A stretch of DNA of 64,000 nucleotides from the NCBI GenBank assembly GCA_963719275.1, contig CAVRBT010000020.1:54756-118755 (forward strand), read 5' to 3'. A model generated the notes under the pieces. It ran no database searches and was not told the origin of the DNA. It saw nothing but the letters and a program-made list of their open reading frames with translations. The translations under genes and the position numbers were made by a program. Positions 59,595 to 64,000 of the stretch are shown here, in pieces (positions within the stretch are counted from its first letter, which is position 1; every line of letters begins with the position of its first letter). Origin of the DNA: AC-32 sp963719275. Its GTDB lineage: Bacteria; Actinomycetota; Thermoleophilia; Gaiellales; Gaiellaceae.

Positions 59595-60532
59595 GTCACA
59601 CCGACACCCGCGTCCGAGGCGAGGCGCTCCGAGAGATAGGCCCAGTCGCGCTCGTGCCGGTACGAGTAGCGCGGCGGAGGCCCCGGCGCCGACGTCTCGA
59701 GCCAGCGCACGGTCCGGCCCTGCGTCTCGTAGAACGCGTGCACGCAGCCCGTTCCGGTCCAGAAGACGTCGCCCGGCCGGAGCGTGTAGCGGTCGCCGTT
59801 CGCAACCACGTCGACCTCGCCGTCGAGCATGTAGTACGACTCCTCGAACGGGTGGTCGTGGGGATTGGCGCAGGCTCCCGGCTGGTAGTCGACCATGAAC
59901 ATCGTGTGGAGCTGCGCGTCGAGCCGCTGGTCGACGAGCATCTTCACGGCGATGCCGCTGTAGGCCAGGACCGCGGTCGCCATGCTCCCGGAGACGGTCG
60001 GCGCACGCATCGCCTGGCCGCGCTTCAGGAGCTCGAGGTCCATCTCGCCCTCGGTAAGCAGGAAGAGGTTGTGGTTGCGCGGATCGCGGGCGTCCAGCGG
60101 AGTCACGTCGCCGTCCGGTGCCGGGCCGAGGAAGAACGTGTCGCTCGCATCGGTGCGCGGCCTGGGAGACGCCATCTCGATCCACAGAGCGCGGTCGCCG
60201 CAGCGAAAGGCGTGCGGGGCTCCGACCGGTATCGCGCCGCAGGCGCCGGGCTCGAGCTTCACGCCGCGCCCCTCCAGGTAGAGCACCGGCTCACCCTCGA
60301 GCACGTAGAGGCTGGTCTCGAACGAGTGCAGGTGCTCGTCGACGTGACCCCCGGCAAGCGAGACGAGGGTCAGCGCCATGTGCGTCGAGCCGAGCGTGCC
60401 GTCGACGAGCCTGCAGGACGTCAAGCCACTCGAGCGGCCCGGCAGGCCGGGAGCCAGCTCGATGTCCTCACGGCGGACGAGCCGGTACCCCGGCCTGCCG
60501 TCGGCGAGCTCACGCGTGCCGGTCTCGGTCAT
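59591..60532 (-). CDS. Bicupin protein (ureidoglycine-aminohydrolase-like)
   Basis: The 313-residue protein has two cupin domains. The first (about residues 50-125) has HVDEHLHSFETSLYVLEGE and the second (about 215-285) has NPHDHPFEESYYMLDGEVDV, with metal-binding His pairs in both and a Glu in the second. The layout matches (S)-ureidoglycine aminohydrolase and related bicupin hydrolases or isomerases. The ATG at 60532 overlaps the M24 gene stop by 4 bases. In this catabolic operon it may release ammonia or rearrange an intermediate; the exact reaction is unknown. Confidence 0.85.
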   Translation of the reverse strand: MTETGTRELADGRPGYRLVRREDIELAPGLPGRSSGLTSCRLVDGTLGSTHMALTLVSLAGGHVDEHLHSFETSLYVLEGEPVLYLEGRGVKLEPGACGAIPVGAPHAFRCGDRALWIEMASPRPRTDASDTFFLGPAPDGDVTPLDARDPRNHNLFLLTEGEMDLELLKRGQAMRAPTVSGSMATAVLAYSGIAVKMLVDQRLDAQLHTMFMVDYQPGACANPHDHPFEESYYMLDGEVDVVANGDRYTLRPGDVFWTGTGCVHAFYETQGRTVRWLETSAPGPPPRYSYRHERDWAYLSERLASDAGVGVT

Positions 60533-61893
60533 CGCGGGACCGTGGCGGGCTCGACGACCGCCGAGGACGCGACCGCCTCGGCCATGCCCGGAGCGCCGTC
60601 GCGTCCCGCTTCGCCGCCGCTCCCGTCGACGAGATCGGCGCCGCGCACGTACGTGCGGCCGGCCACGAGCAGCTCCTCTGCCGGGAAGCGCGTGATCACC
60701 TCACAGCCGGTCGCCGTCACCACGACCTCTTCCTCGATGCGCGCGGCCGACCGGCCGTCGGTCGCGGCGCAGTACGTCTCGAGCGCGAACACCATCCCCT
60801 CCTCGAGCTCGACCGGGTTCTCCAGTGAGTGGACGCGCGAGATCATCGGCGACTCGTACAACCCCACGCCGATCCCGTGGCCGAACTGGAGGCCGAAGCA
60901 CGTCTCCTCGTCCGGGAAGCCGAGCTCCTCGGCGGTGGGCCAGACCTCGGCGATCCGGTCGGTGGTCATGCCCGGACGAACAAGGGTGATCGCTGCGTCC
61001 AGCCACTCACGGCATTGCTTGTACGCGTCCAGCTGGGCCGAGTTGACGCCGCCGACGTTGAACGTGCGGTAGTAGCACGTCCGGTAGCCCATGAACGAGT
61101 GGATGATGTCGAAGAAGGCCTGGTCTCCGGGCCGGAGGAGCCGGTCGGAGAACACGTGCGGGTGCGGATTGCAGCGGTCGCCCGAGACGGCGTTCACGGC
61201 CTCGACCTGCTCGGAGCCCATCTCGAACAGCAGCTGGTGTGCGCGGGCCACGATCTCGTGCTCGTACACACCCGGCCGCAGCATCCGGTAGATCTCGTCG
61301 TAGACGGCATCGACGACCCCCGCGGACTGATCCAGGAGCGCGATCTCCTGCGCCGTCTTGATCTTCCGCGCCTCGAGCATGACCTGCGACCCGTCGGTGA
61401 CGTGGATCCCGGCGCGCTGCAGCGCCTCGATCGTGACCAGGTCGGCCATGTCCACGCCGAGCGGCTCGTCCTGGAGGTCGGATTCCCGAAGCTCCCCTGC
61501 GATCTTCGCGCCCAGCCGGTCCGGTATCCCGGTCTCGACCGGCATGGCGCCGCGCATCGGCGCGACCCCGGCGCGGAAGTTCTCGGGCGGGAGCCAGGGC
61601 GCGAACAATTGGTGGTGGCGGGCGGCCGAGCCGAAGTCCCAGAGGATCGGGTCGGCGCCGCGCTTCAGCAGCGCGAAGCGCGCGTTCTTGTCCCGCGCCC
61701 ACTCACCGATGTGGGTGCTCGTGACATACCGGATGTTGTTCGGGTCGAACAGGAGGAGCGCCCCGAGATCCGACGCGTCGAGCGCAGCCTTCGCCCGCTC
61801 GAGGCGCTCGCGGCGCAGGCGCGGAAAGTCGATGCGCTGCTCCCAGTCCACCGCCCGCGTCGCGTCGGGCGAGCCCACCGACCTGCTTCTCAC
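60529..61893 (-). CDS. M24-fold creatinase/prolidase-like hydrolase with altered metal site
   Basis: The 454-residue protein has the creatinase N-terminal domain (LLFDPNNIRYVTSTHIGEW) and the pita-bread M24 domain (about 185-410). Of the five metal ligands expected, D262, H339 (GHGIG), E372 (ALETY) and an acidic residue at 388-389 are visible. The second Asp is Cys273 (YRTCYYRT). Together with the extended N-terminal motif this suggests a creatinase, ectoine-hydrolase or DddP-type enzyme rather than a true peptidase. GTG at 61893 overlaps the preceding stop by 4 bases. The substrate is probably a small amide or betaine. Confidence 0.86.
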   Translation of the reverse strand: MRSRSVGSPDATRAVDWEQRIDFPRLRRERLERAKAALDASDLGALLLFDPNNIRYVTSTHIGEWARDKNARFALLKRGADPILWDFGSAARHHQLFAPWLPPENFRAGVAPMRGAMPVETGIPDRLGAKIAGELRESDLQDEPLGVDMADLVTIEALQRAGIHVTDGSQVMLEARKIKTAQEIALLDQSAGVVDAVYDEIYRMLRPGVYEHEIVARAHQLLFEMGSEQVEAVNAVSGDRCNPHPHVFSDRLLRPGDQAFFDIIHSFMGYRTCYYRTFNVGGVNSAQLDAYKQCREWLDAAITLVRPGMTTDRIAEVWPTAEELGFPDEETCFGLQFGHGIGVGLYESPMISRVHSLENPVELEEGMVFALETYCAATDGRSAARIEEEVVVTATGCEVITRFPAEELLVAGRTYVRGADLVDGSGGEAGRDGAPGMAEAVASSAVVEPATVPR

Positions 61894-62792
61894 CTGACCA
61901 CCTCCTGATCGAGGGACGCGCTCCGCAGCCGCAGGTAGAGCGCCATGAAATCGTCGTCCGCATAGCCGGCCTCGGCGGTCGCCCGAAGGAGGCTCTTCAT
62001 CTCCTGCGCGACCGGCAGTTCCACGCCTGCCTGCTTCGCCGCGTCGAGGATGAGATCGATGTCCTTCTCCATCAGTGCCGTGGTGAACGTCGCGGAGAAG
62101 TCGTCGCGCAGCAGGGGCTCGGTCTTGTACTGGACAAACGGCGCGCCGACGGCCGAGCTCGCCATCGTCTCGAGGAGATCCTTGCGGGAGACGTCGGAGG
62201 CCTCGGCGAGCACGAGTGCCTCGGACATCAGCTGCGCCAACCCGGCGATCATGAGGTTGAGCGCGAGCTTGACGATCCGCGCCTGCTCGCCCTCTCCGAC
62301 GTAGTGCACCGTGGGGCCGATCGCCTTGATGACCGGCTCGACGCGGTCGAGCGCCTCGCGCGGGCCCGAGACGATGAAGCTCAGGTTCCCGGCGCGCACG
62401 ACGGTCGGATTGCCGCTGACCGGCGCGCGCAGGTAGTCGACCGACGCCTCGTCCGCGAGACTGGCCACCCGCGCCGAGGACCCGGGGGACACGGTGCTCA
62501 TGTCGACGAGCACGCCGCCCGGCCGGATCGCGCCAACGACCTCTTCCGCCACCGACTCGAGCGACTCGTCGTTCGGCAGCGACGTGAGCACCACGTCGAC
62601 CCGTTCAGCCAGCTCCGCGGCCGTGTCGGCGACGGCTGCGCCGCGGGCTGCGAGCGGATCCGCCTTGGCCGCGGTCCGGTTGTACACCAGCAGGTCGTAT
62701 CCCCCGTCGAGGAGGCGCTCGGCGAACGCGGTGCCCATGTTGCCGAGCCCGATCAACCCGACGGTCAGACGCGGGTCGTCTTTGGCGCTCAC
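61890..62792 (-). CDS. 3-hydroxyisobutyrate-dehydrogenase-family NAD(P) oxidoreductase
   Basis: The 300-residue enzyme has the Rossmann motif VGLIGLGNMGTAFAERLL, the substrate-binding segment DYLRAPVSGNPTVVRAG, and the catalytic Lys in VKLALNLMIAG. The family covers 3-hydroxyisobutyrate, tartronate semialdehyde and other beta-hydroxyacid dehydrogenases. It is the first gene of the seven-gene operon, under the promoter at 62795-62830, with GTG only a few bases after the expected transcription start. It would produce an aldehyde or keto acid that can feed the E1/E2 complex. Confidence 0.93.
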   Translation of the reverse strand: MSAKDDPRLTVGLIGLGNMGTAFAERLLDGGYDLLVYNRTAAKADPLAARGAAVADTAAELAERVDVVLTSLPNDESLESVAEEVVGAIRPGGVLVDMSTVSPGSSARVASLADEASVDYLRAPVSGNPTVVRAGNLSFIVSGPREALDRVEPVIKAIGPTVHYVGEGEQARIVKLALNLMIAGLAQLMSEALVLAEASDVSRKDLLETMASSAVGAPFVQYKTEPLLRDDFSATFTTALMEKDIDLILDAAKQAGVELPVAQEMKSLLRATAEAGYADDDFMALYLRLRSASLDQEVVR

Positions 62793-62794
62793 TG

Positions 62795-62830
62795 TTCAGT
62801 ATGAATAAACGACGCGCGGCGGCGGGTCAA
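62795..62830 (-). promoter_or_regulatory. Promoter and operator of the seven-gene catabolic operon
   Basis: On the minus strand TTGACC (62830-62825) and TATTCA (62807-62802) are 17 bases apart. The expected start of transcription near 62795 is only about 3 bases before the first GTG, so the message should be nearly leaderless. The palindrome TTCA-GTA-TGAA (62795-62805) overlaps the -10 and start point, a good place for a repressor such as the XRE-cupin protein. Confidence 0.65.
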
Positions 62831-62879
62831 GAGGCTCCAGCACAACACCGCTTCCCGCCGCCCGAGTCCGGCGAGAATT

Positions 62880-62891
62880 GTACAGCTGTAC
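62880..62891. promoter_or_regulatory. Perfect palindrome between the operon and the Crp-type gene
   Basis: GTACAGCTGTAC is a perfect 12-base palindrome, within the broader TTGTACAGCTGTACGA. It lies 50 bases upstream of the operon's -35 and about 100 bases upstream of the Crp-type gene start. It resembles operators for GntR or TetR-type dimers more than the Crp consensus. Confidence 0.5.
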
Positions 62892-62994
62892 GAGACGCGA
62901 AACGTCCCTGATCTCTTTCCGCGCGGGACCATGGCAGGTGAGCGGGAAGGCGAGGCACGGTAAGAATCGCCGGCTCTGCAACACGCATCATGTG

Positions 62995-63522
62995 ATGGAG
63001 AGCGCGAGTCGGAGCGATGGGATCGCGCAGATCCTCACCGGCTGCCCCGTGTTCGACGTCGCCGCCGGTGAGCCCCACTTCGAAGCATCGTTTCCGGACG
63101 CCGTGCTGCTCGCCGTCGAGCAGGGCTTCGTCGTTCTGCGCAGCACCCCGACGGGACTCGCCCGCTCGATCGTCACGAGCGACGTCGGGCCGGGCGGGAT
63201 CGTGCTTCCACCGGCGCCGGAGGAGGCCCTGTTCGGCCTGGTGTCGTCCCGCCTGATCGGCATCAGCGGCGACGCGCGCGACCGCCTCCTGAGAGCTCCG
63301 GGAGCCGCCGACGTGCTGCTCGAGCAGCTGGCGCAGACGCTCGCCCAGAAGCAGGCGGCGCTCGGGAACTTCGCACACACGCGCCACGTCGAGCGGGTGC
63401 GGCGCAAGCTCCTCCAGCTGGCGCAGAACTACGGGCACGTCGCCGCGGACGGGATCCGGATCGACTTCCCGGTGAGCCACACGCTGCTCGCCGACCTGAT
63501 CGGGTCGTCTCGGGAGACGTGA
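62995..63522 (+). CDS. Crp/Fnr-type regulator cut short by a one-base frame break
   Basis: The frame from ATG 62995 (GTG at 62992 also possible) gives 175 residues. They comprise a cyclic-nucleotide-like beta domain (about 20-95), a dimerisation helix (EQLAQTLAQKQAALGNF) and the start of the Crp helix-turn-helix (SHTLLADLIGSSRET), where it stops at 63520-63522. The missing recognition helix continues in another frame as VTRSLDELHRAGFVV and VAPERVLEP, so one G is lost near 63519. If real, the regulator cannot bind DNA normally. It is divergent from the catabolic operon, whose control it may share. Confidence 0.75.
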   Translation: MESASRSDGIAQILTGCPVFDVAAGEPHFEASFPDAVLLAVEQGFVVLRSTPTGLARSIVTSDVGPGGIVLPPAPEEALFGLVSSRLIGISGDARDRLLRAPGAADVLLEQLAQTLAQKQAALGNFAHTRHVERVRRKLLQLAQNYGHVAADGIRIDFPVSHTLLADLIGSSRET

Positions 63523-64000
63523 CTCGGTCGCTGGATGAGCTGCATCGGGCCGGCTTCGTCGTCCGCTGCGGCCACACGTATCGGCTACTCGTCGCTCCGG
63601 AGCGCGTCCTCGAGCCGATGACCGGGGAGCGGGACGCCGCCAACGGGAGAGCCGCCAATCGGCTTTTCCACCAGGGCAAGCGGGTCTTTCGCTTCGACAC
63701 CTTCGGCGACGAGGCCTTCTGGGGCGGGTCACTGCAGCTGCACCGAGCGATCGAGGGCGAGGCACTCGGAGGCGTGGGCCCGGGTGTGAGCCCGAGAACC
63801 GCGCTCGCGGTCGGGCTCAAGGTCGACTCGAAGGCCCTCCCGGAGTCGCTCAAGGACGCCCTCCGCCGCGGCCAGGTCGACCTCGACTCTCCGGCGACCA
63901 CGCTCGCGCTCTTGAGGTTGGACTCGGTCGTCGGCCTCGAGGGGTTCTTCGACCGGCAGGGGACGCTGAGCTCGGTCGGGATCACCTGCGCCGTCTGCCA
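63519..64000 (+). CDS. Partial open frame: Crp C-terminus running into a CxxC protein
   Basis: The frame is open from 63519 to the window end. The first 33 codons are the displaced Crp helix-turn-helix tail. From ATG 63618 it reads a different protein: NRLFHQGKRVFRFDTFGDEAFW, VSPRTALAVGLKVDSKALP, and VGITCAVC at the edge. That segment resembles a family of exported proteins that carry a CxxCH heme site just here, but no signal peptide precedes it, and the His is outside the window. Whether the two are fused, or a second indel hides the regulator's stop, cannot be told. Treat 63618 as the likelier gene start. Confidence 0.5.
   Translation, partial: MTRSLDELHRAGFVVRCGHTYRLLVAPERVLEPMTGERDAANGRAANRLFHQGKRVFRFDTFGDEAFWGGSLQLHRAIEGEALGGVGPGVSPRTALAVGLKVDSKALPESLKDALRRGQVDLDSPATTLALLRLDSVVGLEGFFDRQGTLSSVGITCAVC

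Noticed and set aside
57537..59639. A 700-codon plus-strand frame opposite the E1/E2 genes
   Set aside because: The composition is His/Arg/Asp-rich shadow. The minus strand encodes full E1-alpha and E2.
1..64000. CRISPR arrays, insertion sequences or long direct repeats
   Set aside because: I saw no regularly spaced repeats and no transposase-like reading frame. The only tandem repeat noticed is the 26-base one at 33411.

Overview
The window is very GC-rich and gene-dense. It has many GTG and TTG starts, 1-4 base stop/start overlaps, and an actinobacterial style of regulators and transporters (LiaS/NarL-type kinases, GntR, a Zur-like repressor, NrtR-like Nudix protein). This fits a high-GC actinobacterium, probably Thermoleophilia (Gaiellales or Solirubrobacterales); that placement is inference, because no rRNA or marker gene is present. 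I found no tRNA, rRNA, CRISPR array, transposase or phage gene.

Layout. 1-8.5 kb: an MFS transporter divergent from a Nudix-fold regulator, a broken membrane-anchored gene, and an FtsX-permease/double-ATPase/sulfite-oxidase-like operon. 8.5-14.6 kb: a LysR regulator, a small Cys-motif membrane protein, a predicted b-type cytochrome facing a diheme cytochrome c, an aldehyde dehydrogenase with a DUF779 partner, a CBS protein, an AHSA1 remnant and DoxX. 14.6-18.4 kb: a compact glyoxylate-shunt operon (Cys-rich small protein, malate synthase, isocitrate lyase, GntR). 18.4-19.5 kb: three coupled membrane-protein genes. 19.5-23.2 kb: a zinc/manganese ABC system whose permease and binding protein are fused in one chain, divergent from a Zur-like repressor across an operator-like palindrome. 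23.2-31.6 kb: an NlpC/P60 protein, an excisionase-like HTH protein, and a complete oligopeptide ABC operon ending in a Kelch lipoprotein.

31.8-37.5 kb: two paralogous kinase/regulator pairs flank a SCO-type copper protein, small genes and decayed sequence. 37.6-46.4 kb: cysteine-synthase-like, GH3, GMC oxidoreductase and acetyltransferase genes in one operon, then two large exported proteins (a BNR-repeat protein and an animal-type heme peroxidase). 47.4-62.8 kb: a catabolic island with an amidohydrolase/SDR/MFS operon, a ribose-type ABC transporter with two permeases, and a seven-gene overlapping operon (dehydrogenase, M24 creatinase-like protein, bicupin, 2-oxoacid dehydrogenase E1-alpha/E2/E1-beta, cupin-HTH regulator). 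This island is the best candidate for an undescribed pathway. The window ends in a frameshifted Crp/Fnr regulator running into a CxxC protein.

A recurring oddity is single-base frame breaks in otherwise well-conserved genes (near 2065, 2375, 6655, 7105, 20842, 48516 and 63520). They could be assembly indels or true decay, and only reads or relatives can separate these.
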